DNA from: Hexactinellida sp. DTS-2022
Lineage: Eukaryota; Porifera; Hexactinellida
Assembly: GCA_028753945.1 (NCBI GenBank)
Contig: JAPNXP010000009.1
Span: 1,612,001 to 1,676,000 of the forward strand
Direction: 5' to 3'
Length of the DNA: 64,000 nt
In this document: positions 45,114-54,871 of the stretch, piece by piece
Layout: each line of letters opens with the position of its first letter
Numbering within the stretch: the stretch's first letter is position 1
Notes under the pieces: model-generated
Seen by the model: only the letters and a program-made list of their open reading frames with translations
Databases searched by the model: none
Told to the model about the DNA's origin: nothing
Program-made: the position numbers and the translations under genes

Positions 45114-45871
45114 CAAAACACTGGTGTACCTGTATCATTAGCGATTTAGGGACCCCACGATCACAAAACGCTAGCGATATAGGGATCCCCGTCCCTATAC
45201 CGCTAGCGTTTTAGCGACCCAGAGGGCCCAAAACGCTAGCGTTTTAGGGACGGGGATCCCTAAATCGCTGGATACCCAAAACGCGCTTACACCGGGACCA
45301 AAATTCCATGGAATATTGGTCCCAAGGTGGGACCAAAAATTTCATTCTAGGACCAGTTTTCCATGGAATTTTGGTCCCCTGGACCAATTTTTTCGGGAAC
45401 CAATTTCCAGTGACAGTTGTCATTCCATACCGTCCTGTTCCGGAAATTAGGTATGTCCAGTCCACAAATTGAGTTTATTATTTTATTCTCAGTTGATACA
45501 AAGTTGACCTGTTTATGGTGTTGTGCTCAATTTATCCCCCTAGGCCTAGGACCAATCTGTTCGTAGAAAATTGATCCTGGGCTGAAAAATTTGGTCCTAG
45601 GACCATTTTACTGCAAAAAAATGAACCCGAGATAAAAAGTTCATAGAATATCTGAAGCCTGCATAGAACCCAAAATATTCGTACCACAAAATGGGCAATA
45701 ATGACAATAAATTCGGTTGGAAAATATGATCCGAGCGGTGGACTGAAACAAGTTTACGGTAACACTAACACTGGGTCGGACGGGAGACGATAAACTAGTA
45801 ATTTATATTCTATGGCCTAAGCCAAGATTTGTATCACATTAGCTCTCTCCCGATCCATTGGCGCCCGAGTG

Positions 45872-47722
45872 ATGGCTGAGGCTGCCCTCGTGGCACAAGC
45901 TACCCGTGCTATCCACAGTCAGCACTGCTTGCTGAGGGACATGCAGCAGCAGGTACCAGAGGGCTCTGAGTTGGTACAGGAGGGGTTTGGAATCCTAGAT
46001 ACGCTCAAAGAACAGAAGAGTAAGCTAGAGGGAACCTTCTCGACTTATAATCCGTTCCCGTTAGACTCCGAACTTCTAAGCAAATTCCACTGGGACATCC
46101 GGGCGCACACGCCCTCCTCTCTCCCGGAAAACTTCAAGCCTCGCGTCTTGGACTGGTTAGGCCAGTGCTTCGGTCCGTACTGGAAGAAGCCCATATTCTC
46201 CTGTCTGCTCACTTGTCCCTTCTTCGCTAGCGTGCACGCCGAGGTGTCCTCGCAGGCGGCGCGCAATATTCTGTTTGTGGTGTACGTCGGATTGGATGAG
46301 CACTTCTTCACACTTCTGCCGCAGAGCGAGCGCGAGCAGCACGAGGTGCTGGACAAGGAGTTCGTGCTAGCCGTGGAGGTGAGGCACTTCTGCCACCAGC
46401 TGAGATCTGGCAATGTGCGGTTTTTAGAGGCTCTCTTCTCCTGCCAGGAGTCCATCGTGCTCTCCAGTCCCGAGTTCGACAGCCTCCGGGCACAGCTGAC
46501 TCAGTCCGAGCTGATCACAGCTAATTTCGCGAGGAAATGTGTAGGGCAGGCTTACGGTTCTGTCGCTAAATACCGAAAAGATTTGAAGGTTTTCACCCTG
46601 AAGGATGACGCGACTCTGGATAAGCTCTCCCAGTCCTACCGCCTGCTGTACCACGTGTCCTGCGCCACCCAGGGCCTGCCGCTGCTCACGTGGAGAGACT
46701 TCGCGAGGTGCCCCCCCTCTGTCCTCGACCCGCCCCTCCTGAGAGAGATCCTGGAGCAGATGAGGGGGTGCCACCAGCTGGAGGTGTCCAGGGAGAAAGT
46801 GCTGGCTCACCAGCTGGAGCTGAAGCAGCAGTTGGAACTGAAACTCGAGACCCTCCCCTCCCACATCCCGCCGGCTCTCCTCGCCCTGCTCAGCCGGTGG
46901 CTAGCCGACCTGAGGCGCCAGGACACTGTTATAGCGCCCCCGCCGCCGCCCGTCCCCTCTGCGCTCCAGCTGATCGCGAGTGTGGTGCAGCAAGTCGGGC
47001 CCAAGCTGGAGAGGGTGGACCCCTCCCAGATCCTGATGCTCACTCGCTGCGGCAGCTTCAGCTACGGACTCACTCTCCCCTGCAGCGACACCGACTACCT
47101 GCTGGTGTTCGTTACGCCACCGGAGCAGTACCTGTCTGCTTTTTCTGCTCCCACAGAGACGCTGGAGAACAGAGGGAAGGAGGTGGAGGTAGAATTCTGC
47201 GCTTACGAACTGCGGCTCTTCATCCATCAGCTGCTGAAGGGGTCCATCCCCATATTCGAGCTGCTGCTGAACGACCAGCTGGACTACGCCGCCCCGCTGT
47301 GGGCGGAGCTGCGCGCCAACAGACACAAGCTGGTGACTGAGAAGCTCCTGGTGCAGTTCTTTGGGTTCATTCAGGAGCACCTGCGCCCGATTCGGAAGGG
47401 GAAGTACTCCGAAGACGCCAAGAAGCGACGGAAGCTGTTCTACCAGGCCTTCCACAAGCTGGGGCTCCTGGAGAGACTCGTGCAGGGGGCTATTCCCCCC
47501 CTGCGTCCCCAGGGCGAGGAGAGGGAGTTCATCATGCGGGTGCGCGTGGGACCCTTGGAGGGAGACCTGTCTGAGAAGAGCCTGCTGCAGATAGCGGATA
47601 AGAGACTGGATAAACTGAATGAGGATTTGCTAGCTCGAGAGAGCAGGTTCCCAGAGATTGGGGACAGGAAGTTTCTATTAGACTGGTCTTTGAAGGTCAG
47701 AGGCTTCCAGAGAGTCAATTGA
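45872..47722 (+). CDS. Nucleotidyltransferase-like protein with a duplicated domain
   Basis: An intronless, GC-rich 616-aa protein; the ATG at 45872 is chosen and a GTG codon precedes it. The C-terminal half carries a polymerase-beta-type nucleotidyltransferase signature, CGSFSYGLTLPCSDTDYLLV (about 393-411), with the GS pair and two metal-binding Asp. It then has VEVEFCAYELRLFIHQLLKGS...FELLLN. This resembles the RlaP/PF10127 group of predicted nucleotidyltransferases. The N-terminal half has an analogous VEVRHFCHQLRSGNVRFLEALFS segment, but its region corresponding to the GS...DxD motif reads without these residues. The protein therefore looks like an internal duplication with one dead copy. 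Substrate unknown. It heads a run of three plus-strand genes. Confidence 0.65.
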   Translation: MAEAALVAQATRAIHSQHCLLRDMQQQVPEGSELVQEGFGILDTLKEQKSKLEGTFSTYNPFPLDSELLSKFHWDIRAHTPSSLPENFKPRVLDWLGQCFGPYWKKPIFSCLLTCPFFASVHAEVSSQAARNILFVVYVGLDEHFFTLLPQSEREQHEVLDKEFVLAVEVRHFCHQLRSGNVRFLEALFSCQESIVLSSPEFDSLRAQLTQSELITANFARKCVGQAYGSVAKYRKDLKVFTLKDDATLDKLSQSYRLLYHVSCATQGLPLLTWRDFARCPPSVLDPPLLREILEQMRGCHQLEVSREKVLAHQLELKQQLELKLETLPSHIPPALLALLSRWLADLRRQDTVIAPPPPPVPSALQLIASVVQQVGPKLERVDPSQILMLTRCGSFSYGLTLPCSDTDYLLVFVTPPEQYLSAFSAPTETLENRGKEVEVEFCAYELRLFIHQLLKGSIPIFELLLNDQLDYAAPLWAELRANRHKLVTEKLLVQFFGFIQEHLRPIRKGKYSEDAKKRRKLFYQAFHKLGLLERLVQGAIPPLRPQGEEREFIMRVRVGPLEGDLSEKSLLQIADKRLDKLNEDLLARESRFPEIGDRKFLLDWSLKVRGFQRVN

Positions 47723-47889
47723 CTTAATAACTCGACAGGTTGGTACTGTTCGGATTTATTAGTTTGTTTATAAGTATATATTTTCATGAATACGTAGTGC
47801 AGTGTTTGATTGCGAAGCAAAAAACAACTTTTATTCCAACAGTTGATTCCTCTTAATTAAGAAGTACTGTTTTAACCTTAGCTGATAAT

Positions 47890-48627
47890 ATGGCACAATA
47901 TGTTCCTGCTACAACTCTATTTGTTTTCGATTTTGACCACACTCTGATTGATGACAATACAGACACGTTTATCCTTGAGATAACACAGGATCCCAATATA
48001 ATATCTCAATTCAAGACGTGGCATAAAGCTGGCCTATGCTGGACAGAATGTATGAGACGACTATTCAAGGAACTGCACTCACAGACTGTCTCTCCAATTG
48101 AGATTGTAAGTCACATGGAGAAGATAAAGATTCCAGTGCAGAGACTTAGAATGCTACACTTTTTGTCAAAGCAACCAGGGATTGAGCTAATAATTATTTC
48201 CGATTCTAATACTGTATTTATTGATACGATTCTCAAGTCTCATGGCATAGATTCTTATTTCAAGCAGGTATACACTAATCCGGCTAAATTCAACCCAGAT
48301 GGTTTGTTGGAGATACAAGAGTACCACGTCAACAACACGTGCGATCTTTCTCCCTCTAACATGTGCAAAGAGCAAATAATGAGAGAGCACATCAACTCGA
48401 TGGGCGTAAACAGATCAGACCTGAGAGTAGTTTATTTGGGAGATGGTTCTGGGGACTTTTGTGCAGCTAAGTGTCTATCAGCTCAAGATATTGTTGTAGC
48501 CAGAAAAGGGTACAAACTGGCGAGCAAACTGAGTACATTACAAAGCACTGAGCAGTTAAATACCACTCTTGTTTTATCAGAAATGTATGAAGATTTGGAA
48601 TCATTTGTTTCATCTTTATTTCCCTGA
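47890..48627 (+). CDS. PHOSPHO1/PHOSPHO2-type HAD phosphatase
   Basis: A complete 245-aa protein, close to the usual length of this family. HAD motif I is FDFDHTLIDDNTD (residues 14-26), motif II is IIISDSN, and motif III/IV is VVYLGDGSGDFCAAKCL. The family in animals hydrolyses phosphoethanolamine/phosphocholine (PHOSPHO1) or pyridoxal phosphate (PHOSPHO2); I cannot separate the two from sequence alone. No signal peptide, so a soluble enzyme. It begins about 170 bp after the preceding stop codon in the same orientation. Confidence 0.88.
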   Translation: MAQYVPATTLFVFDFDHTLIDDNTDTFILEITQDPNIISQFKTWHKAGLCWTECMRRLFKELHSQTVSPIEIVSHMEKIKIPVQRLRMLHFLSKQPGIELIIISDSNTVFIDTILKSHGIDSYFKQVYTNPAKFNPDGLLEIQEYHVNNTCDLSPSNMCKEQIMREHINSMGVNRSDLRVVYLGDGSGDFCAAKCLSAQDIVVARKGYKLASKLSTLQSTEQLNTTLVLSEMYEDLESFVSSLFP

Positions 48628-48987
48628 TCTTGTAATATTATGTAATTACCATTGATTTATAACAAACTACAGTCAGGTTATTCTAGCATGAACATTCAAT
48701 GGGCCGAAAATGGTTTTCATAATAGAGAAACTTCATAACTAAACTTATTACAAACTCTATGTAAGGTGTTAATTTGGGACCATAGGGCTTGTTCATAATA
48801 AAAAATTTAATATATCTCCACATAAATGCCCAGCAGGCAGTTCCTTAGTATATTTGCCTATGAGTCATATTAAGTGCCAATGGCACTCGTAATTATTTGT
48901 TAACTTTCTATTTAATTTAAATAAGAATTAATTAAGTATAATAAATTAATAATACCTTGTTACTCTCTCTAACTGGTAACTAATAGA
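48628..48987. other. Intergenic, no feature seen
   Basis: 360 bp of AT-rich sequence between two same-strand genes. No repeat or regulatory element was recognised. Confidence 0.4.
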
Positions 48988-49518
48988 ATGAAACCAATAA
49001 CTCGCCAAGAAAAGGTGAGGTTTGCTGAAAACGCGAATCGTGACCTTGCAGCCATGGGAGTTAAACACGAAAATGACATTAATGAAGAGTACTTATCTTT
49101 GGTTCAGGAATTTGAGGATAAAGTATCTCAATTAAAGCTTACACTCCCCAAGGATTTTCTAAAACTAACCATCAATGAGGTCCATTCCTTGGGAGATAGA
49201 TTCCCAGACGTCGTCGACAAGTGGGAATACGAGAAGAAGGAAAATATTAAGAAAAAGGTTAAAAGTGCGTTGAAGGTCCAAGTAAATTCACCATTCACCC
49301 CGAAGACTCCACGTGTCAAAATGGGCAAAAGGAATTCTCTCACTCACTCCAAGAAGTTTGTTGTAAAAATAGAAGGTGTTGAGACCCCGGGGGGTACAAT
49401 TCAGTGGAATTACGAGAAGTTAAAGAATTTCGAATTAACCCGACAGGCATCTATTCGTACCGCGAGGAAAGCTAATCTTACCACCGCACGTATAACACGG
49501 TCACATAGGAAGAAATAA
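48988..49518 (+). CDS. Borealin-like small basic protein
   Basis: A complete 176-aa intronless protein. Residues about 35-90 form a predicted coiled-coil/helical region (VQEFEDKVSQLKLTLPKDFL and following) comparable to the N-terminal helical part of borealin, a chromosomal passenger complex subunit. It is followed by a basic Ser/Thr-Pro segment (FTPKTPRVKMGKRNS) and a C-terminal GGTIQWNYEKL segment. The tail is very basic (RITRSHRKK). The size and layout fit a short borealin. The match is by general pattern only, so a different chromatin or spindle protein is possible. Confidence 0.45.
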   Translation: MKPITRQEKVRFAENANRDLAAMGVKHENDINEEYLSLVQEFEDKVSQLKLTLPKDFLKLTINEVHSLGDRFPDVVDKWEYEKKENIKKKVKSALKVQVNSPFTPKTPRVKMGKRNSLTHSKKFVVKIEGVETPGGTIQWNYEKLKNFELTRQASIRTARKANLTTARITRSHRKK

Positions 49519-49699
49519 TTGTCCCTTATGTCACTTAATTACTTTTAACAATTATCACTTTAGAACCCACTACTAACAGAGTTTAACTATATGGCATCTA
49601 GTGGTTGGTTAATTGCATTGGAGTACATTTATATTAAGGGAAAATTCCAAAAATACTCAAGTTTTTTAAAAATTTCCAAATATACTCAACAATACTCAA

Positions 49700-49995
49700 C
49701 TAATTTGTAAATATACTCAAGTTTTTCCAAATATACTCAAGTTTCACCGGATTATTCCAAATATACTCAAGTTTTATTGGATTATTCCAAATATACTCAA
49801 GTTTTATTGGATTATTCCGAATATACTCAAGTTTTATTGGTTTATTCCGAATATACTCAAGTTTCACCGGATTATTCCAAATATACTCAAGTTTTACCGG
49901 ATTATTCCAAATATACTCAAGTTTTATTGGAATATTCCAAATATACTCAAGTTTTATTTGATTATTCCGAATATACTCAAGTTTTATTGGATTAC
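49700..49995 (+). repeat. 30-bp tandem repeat
   Basis: About ten copies of a unit containing 'ttattccaaatatactcaag' run head to tail. The plus strand is open as DYSKYTQVLL repeats, but only because the period is a multiple of three. It belongs to the subterminal part of the foldback element. Confidence 0.9.
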
Positions 49996-50089
49996 TGAAA
50001 CTAGTATGGAAATCCCAACCACAAATAATATTTATTAGTACAATCTGCTCGTCTGCTCTACGCGCGTCTTTACAACTTGTACTCGGGCC

Positions 50090-50460
50090 TACGGCCCTCG
50101 CTTGTATTTAAAGCATCTCCTTTTCAAATTAAACGAGCCCTTCGGTCTCGGTCGCTTTGCGATAGATCGGTGCTACGCACCTCAAGTTAACGGCCGCTGT
50201 GCGGCCTTACTCCTCACCCTTTCTACCATGGAAATGGTAGATAGGGACGTTATGATTTTGATTTTCATAATTTGTTTACCTATTTGTGCCATAACAACAA
50301 CAACAATACTCATATTAGAATTTTATAAATGCGAAATTCGTGTTCGGCATACTTGTTTACCTATTATAACATTTGTTACCAATTATAACATTTGACAATT
50401 AGTTTATATCTCATATATAAATGCGGTTTCTATTCCCCCATCACTTTAATACAATCCGGA

Positions 50461-50507
<47 letters not shown>

Positions 50508-50530
50508 CAATCGAGATTTAATAATATAGA
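50090..50530 (+). repeat. Dispersed repeat with (CA)n, inverted copy of 40.6-41.2 kb
   Basis: It starts at the 'acgagcccttcggtctcggt' block and runs through 'atgcgaaattcgtgttc' to 'cggacaaacacac'. It ends in a (CA)n tract at about 50464-50506 followed by 'acaatcgagattta'. It is the complement of the block at 40600-41180. It was probably inserted into the foldback element. Confidence 0.75.
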
Positions 50531-51531
50531 TGTCGTTCTTGATGAGTGGCCCCTAGCCGTCTATTTATATCCGTTCATCCTAGCTACAGGTTTCTATAAG
50601 GACAGATTAAATAATTTGGATATTTATGCAAATTTGAACAGATAATTTTCTAGATATATAAGCTTGTCCGTGTATAATAATATACCAATTCCAAATATAT
50701 AATTAAATATCACTAAGAAACTGTACCAGTGGACCCCTAACTTTGGGATGTGGAGAAGTTATTGTATTGATTGATAATAATTTGATATCAAATAACACAA
50801 TGGAATGTTATAAATGTATGGCTAGACAGACAGAACACAAATAACTGATTAAATGCCTGAACTTCCTCTCGATCAATTAGATTACTTTCTCAGTATTCCA
50901 TAATGCACACTTAACATTTGACAGACACTAAAGCATTCGATTATACTAATTGAAATGCAAGCTGCTAATCCATACTGGAACAACCCTCGAATTTAATTGG
51001 CTAAAGGTTTTGACACCTTTTGTGATGGAAGATTTGAATATCTTTTTAGATATTGAACTTGTTTGTACATACAATACTAGTATTCCCCACCCCACTGCCA
51101 AATTTTAGGTCTGTAGCTTTTACCAGTTCCTCAATCAATTCTGAACAAACACACAAACAAACAAACACAAAAACATTGTGATTTAATATATGTAAGATAG
51201 ACTAAATATAGCCTTTCTAAACTTGAGTAGATCTGTGAATTTACTGAAAAGTTGAGTAGATTTGGAATTTATTGAAAAAACTTGAGCAGAATTGGAATTA
51301 TTCTGAAAAACTTGAGTAGATTTGGAATTATTTTGAAAAACTTGAGTAGATTCGGAAAGATCTAGTTTTATATTTGAGTATCAGTAAAAAGTTGAGTATA
51401 TTTGGAAATTTTTAAAAAACTTGAGTATTTTTGGAATTTTCCCTTTATATTAACTATCGAGGAGCGTTTGAAATTATTCTTTATAATTCCAACAAATGCG
51501 AAATTTAATTTAGTAACGTAGCTTCTCCCGA

Positions 51532-52458
51532 ATGTCGCGCTCGCAAGTTCGCGGCAAACCGTACCGCCTGCGCCGCCGTAACCCCAAACACGACATCTAC
51601 CTGTCCGACCCGTTCCTCCTGAGCCCGCTGCACTTCCAGTGCCAAGCCCTGAACGAACTGGCGTTTGCTCTGAGGATATTCGTCATCTACGCTAACCAGG
51701 ACAAGAAGTACGAGGTTCCCTTTCTAGTCTGGGACGAGGGGAGGGGTCGCCATGTCCCCAAGGACCCTCTCGACTCGAGCTGCACCGAAGCGAAGGACCT
51801 CAACTGCCTGCTGTACCACATGCTGGACACCAAGAGCCACCACAAGTTCCTACAGGTGTACAGCGTGCTGCTGAAGATGCCTGACCACCGTCTCTTCCAG
51901 AGACTCTCCTACTTCAAGCAGGTGATGGAGTTCCTCTCGCACCCGCAGCGCCTGGCCCCCTACACCAAGAAGAGCCGAGACATGAGTGCGCAGGAGCACA
52001 CGGGAGAGGTCATTGACGTCATCATCGAGTTCGTGGAGGAGATGCGACAGGTGGTGTCTGACCCGGGGCTGGAGTGCGCCACGGAGAATCTGAGGAACCT
52101 GCACAAGACCTTCCTGAGCTACGTGCAGTACCGACAGAGTCCGGCGGTGCCCGAGTGTCTGGACACGGCCAAGCTGCGCATGATCGCTATGAGCATCGCG
52201 AACAACTTGATGCTGCATGTGCAGAACGACCGCACGGGCGAGCTGTGCCAGGCGGTGATCGGCCTCATCCAGCCGAGACTGGTGCTGTCGCGAATTGTGG
52301 ACTCAGACGCGGAATCGAATGAATCCAACTCCGACTCCGACACAACCGACATCGGACACCCGCGGGCACACTCCACCTTCAGGGAGACAGACGGGGATAA
52401 TGTAGCTGAGTTCGAGGACGCATTCAGGCCCGCTAAATCCGAGAGAAAACGGAAATAA
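51532..52458 (+). CDS. Unrecognised 308-aa protein
   Basis: A complete intronless GC-rich gene, far richer in G and C than its flanks, with a clear ATG. The N-terminus is basic (GKPYRLRRRNPKH). The middle (about 30-250) is predicted mostly helical with no motif I know. The C-terminus (about 250-308) is a low-complexity acidic Ser/Asp region ending in the basic KSERKRK, a possible nuclear localisation signal. No membrane segment or signal peptide. The codon use and strong single frame make it a real gene. Function not assigned. Confidence 0.75.
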   Translation: MSRSQVRGKPYRLRRRNPKHDIYLSDPFLLSPLHFQCQALNELAFALRIFVIYANQDKKYEVPFLVWDEGRGRHVPKDPLDSSCTEAKDLNCLLYHMLDTKSHHKFLQVYSVLLKMPDHRLFQRLSYFKQVMEFLSHPQRLAPYTKKSRDMSAQEHTGEVIDVIIEFVEEMRQVVSDPGLECATENLRNLHKTFLSYVQYRQSPAVPECLDTAKLRMIAMSIANNLMLHVQNDRTGELCQAVIGLIQPRLVLSRIVDSDAESNESNSDSDTTDIGHPRAHSTFRETDGDNVAEFEDAFRPAKSERKRK

Positions 52459-53447
52459 TATTATCTCTTCCGCCCGATCTCTTAGCTTATAAGTTGTAAC
52501 GTTGTGACAGTCCTATTTGTATCTTTTGCATTTCTCACATACTAATACGTATTATAGGGTTTGACGGATTATAATACTATGCTATTTTGAGTTCATAAGT
52601 CCATGCATCTCTACTAATCAATTGTATCTAAATACTTAGTTGATTAATTAATTAGCTGTTCCTATATTTTACAAGCAATATTCATCAAGTACAGGTATAG
52701 GGGGGAAAGATTATATATTAATGGTATACCACACGGATATTGTTCTAACAAATTAGTAGAACTCGGCTAGTATGAACGTACCAGGTACAACTACATATAA
52801 CTAATTAATTATTTAATTAATTAAATGTACTTCGGCTTAGTACAAATTATCTTGATTGTACCAAATATAGTAATATAGTGGCCCAGTATTTCAATCACTG
52901 TCTTGGTTTAATTATTTCTCCGTCTCGCCTCAGCCCGAATTATAATAGACGGAGCTGAAACTTTCAAGTGCGATAAAAATATAAAATCACAGCTTTACTG
53001 AGAGCTATGTTATGAATGGAGACACTATTCTGACAAACTCCCATTAACAATTACATAGACTAGTACCTCCATTTATACAAGACTGTCGGCACAGCTGTAA
53101 TTTTAGATTTCCGGTATAACATTGCAACTTTGGATCATATTCTATTATTAGAACATTATTAACCTATTAAAACTTTGAGCCCCCTTAGAAGCCCCACCCA
53201 CTATCACTTTTTGGCTACAGGCCTGATGTTGCTATATTTAGACTAGTTAATAGTATTTAAGTCATTTGGGTAACTAGGTAATAAATCTAATCACCTATTC
53301 CAATATACCGTAAATATTTTGGTTGTAATTACCGTAAATTTTCGGTAAATTTATTGTTAATTAATCCCCGAATACAGAGTTAGACTCTAAGCAATAATCT
53401 TTATGCTAGATTAAACTTGCTATTTAACAAACCACACAGTGACTCTG
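52459..53447. other. Intergenic with repeat fragments
   Basis: A fragment of the pogo-like 'agtagaactcggctagta' family is at about 52755. A diverged piece of the hairpin repeat family (palindromic-unit half, then 'tctccgtc...agacgga') is at 52872-53110. The rest is AT-rich, with no gene. Confidence 0.5.
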
Positions 53448-53491
53448 TAGTATACCACGGACTACTAGATCTAGTAGTCCGTGGTATACTA
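53448..53491. promoter_or_regulatory. Perfect 44-bp palindrome upstream of ribosomal protein P2
   Basis: Two 22-bp arms meet without a spacer at TCTAGA/TCTAGT-type centre (arm TAGTATACCACGGACTACTA plus GA). It ends about 100 bp before the P2 start codon. It could be a protein-binding site, a tiny mobile insertion, or a cruciform-forming sequence. The class label is tentative. Confidence 0.5.
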
Positions 53492-53591
53492 ACAATATAT
53501 GTCCTCATGCAATGTGTTTATTTCCCTCGAAAATATCGGAATATTTCCATTAATTAACTCCCCCCAATCCTTTAAGAGATTATAGCTCGAC

Positions 53592-53945
53592 ATGCGCTAC
53601 GTGGCTGCTTACCTGCTGCTCGTGTTGGGAGGCAAAACCTCCCCAACTGTGGCTGACATTGAGAAGCTCCTGGCTTCTGTGGGCGTTAACGTAGACCAGT
53701 CCAAGGCAAACTACGTGGTTAACCAGTTGAAGGGGAAGAGGATCGAGGCTGTGATGGCCGCGGGGGCCCTGAAGCTGGGGGCCATACCCGCCGGGAGGGC
53801 GATGCCAGCCGCGGGCGGGGACTCCGGCACAGCTCAGGTGGCGGCCTCAGAGGAAAAGTCCGGCGACAAGGAGGAAGAGAAACCGGAGTCTGACGACTCG
53901 GATGACGACATGGGGTTCGGGTTATTTGGAAATGATGATGACTAG
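53592..53945 (+). CDS. RPLP2: 60S acidic ribosomal protein P2
   Basis: A complete 117-aa protein, the usual size. The N-terminal dimerisation domain MRYVAAYLLLVLGG and the LLASVGVNVDQ segment are diagnostic of P2, not P1. A Gly/Ala hinge (shorter than usual) and an acidic tail follow. The tail reads DDDMGFGLFGNDDD, where the family normally ends in GFGLFD. The FGLF core that recruits elongation-factor GTPases is intact but followed by extra residues. The gene is intronless. A pyrimidine stretch (ctccccccaatcctt) just upstream may be a 5' TOP-like start region. Confidence 0.95.
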   Translation: MRYVAAYLLLVLGGKTSPTVADIEKLLASVGVNVDQSKANYVVNQLKGKRIEAVMAAGALKLGAIPAGRAMPAAGGDSGTAQVAASEEKSGDKEEEKPESDDSDDDMGFGLFGNDDD

Positions 53946-54203
53946 CCTGAATTTATTATTATTGTTAGTACTGTTTGTTAGTGGCTCTGTTTCTCTAGCT
54001 GTAGATGCAATTTAGTTGTATGAGCTCATAGGCGATATCTGTTATTGTAGTGAATGAACTATGTTTGTTAGCGGACAACTTACTAATGCAACTAGATCAA
54101 TTGAAGAGATCGCTTCGATTCAAAGCACACACTACAATCAGGTTCCTACGCAGTACGTAGCTGCGTTACTTTTTAATAGTCGCGTTTATTATAAGTTGCA
54201 GTA

Positions 54204-54624
54204 CAGTCAAACCTCCAAGATCCGGACACCTCCAACCGGGCAACATTTTTGTATAAGTTCAAAATTAAGTCGCCTTTTTTTGGTTATTAACCCCAAATTT
54301 TGTTTATCTTTGCAGATTTGTATGTCAAACATGTTACTAAAAGTAACTACCCTTATCTGGGCAGTAAATATTTGTTTGGATTTGGCCATATGCAAATTAC
54401 GCTAATTTATATACAATTCATTTTCGAAATTTATTAAATCCTTGGGTAAAGTTGGACCAAGTTTCGATGATCAGAAGGTGCGCATCAGGCTAGAGTCCCC
54501 CTCGACAATAGTTTTGGAGGCATCAGACCATAAACACTAGTTGATTATGCAATATATTTTATGGTTATTTTCGAGATCCGGGCACCCTCCGGACGAAGCT
54601 GCCCGGATAGGGGAGGTTCGACTG
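54204..54624. mobile_element. pogo-like MITE, 421 bp
   Basis: It begins CAGTCAAACCTCCAAGATCC and ends GGGGAGGTTCGACTG, with TA on both sides. A small ORF inside is not a gene. A related copy is at 55045-55337. Confidence 0.8.
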
Positions 54625-54871
54625 TACAATGTGAATATATAGAACAAGTAGTAAAATGGACGGTTCGTTTGTATCTCCAAACCTTTCTGGTGTCTGACAA
54701 AATAGACATTTTTTTCATTAACGAGCTAGATATAAGATATCATTAGTTTTATTATTGATTATGATACGGGTTGCAAGGGTTAATTTAGACTATCGTTGCA
54801 TAGAAATTTCGTTTAAAGTTAATATATTTCAAATGAGGACTAAATTCTAACGAGTAGCAGTAATATAATTA

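Larger units (their letters stand above)
44278..45297. repeat. Inverted-repeat (foldback) structure with 'cgctagcg' arms
   Basis: The left arm 44278-44340 ('tgtaagcgcgttttaggta', 'tccagcgatttagggatccc') is mirrored at 45234-45297. Outside the arms both sides carry diverged 'ggaccaaaattt' and 'tgtcactggaaaatt' phrases (44080-44277 and 45298-45420), so the full element may run about 44080-45420. The spacer holds a pogo-like MITE, a PHD fragment and a hAT MITE. Confidence 0.65.
49638..51443. mobile_element. Foldback (Mutator-like) element, 53-bp perfect TIRs, 10-bp TSD
   Basis: A 1806-bp element starts GGGAAAATTCCAAAAATACT and ends with its exact complement; the first 53 bp are a perfect inverted repeat. 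It is flanked by the perfect duplication TTTATATTAA (49628-49637 and 51444-51453). Inside each TIR are arrays of a 30-bp repeat, regular on the left (49700-49995) and degenerate on the right (51195-51440). The middle contains an inserted dispersed repeat (50090-50530) and no transposase. A 9-10-bp duplication with long TIRs fits Mutator-like elements. Confidence 0.9.

Noticed and set aside
49777..49998. 73-aa DYSKYTQVLL repeat ORF
   Set aside because: The 30-bp tandem repeat keeps the frame open by arithmetic, and it lies in a non-coding foldback element.
54061..54405. 114-aa plus-strand ORF downstream of P2
   Set aside because: Much of it lies within the pogo-like MITE at 54204-54624 and it has no domain.
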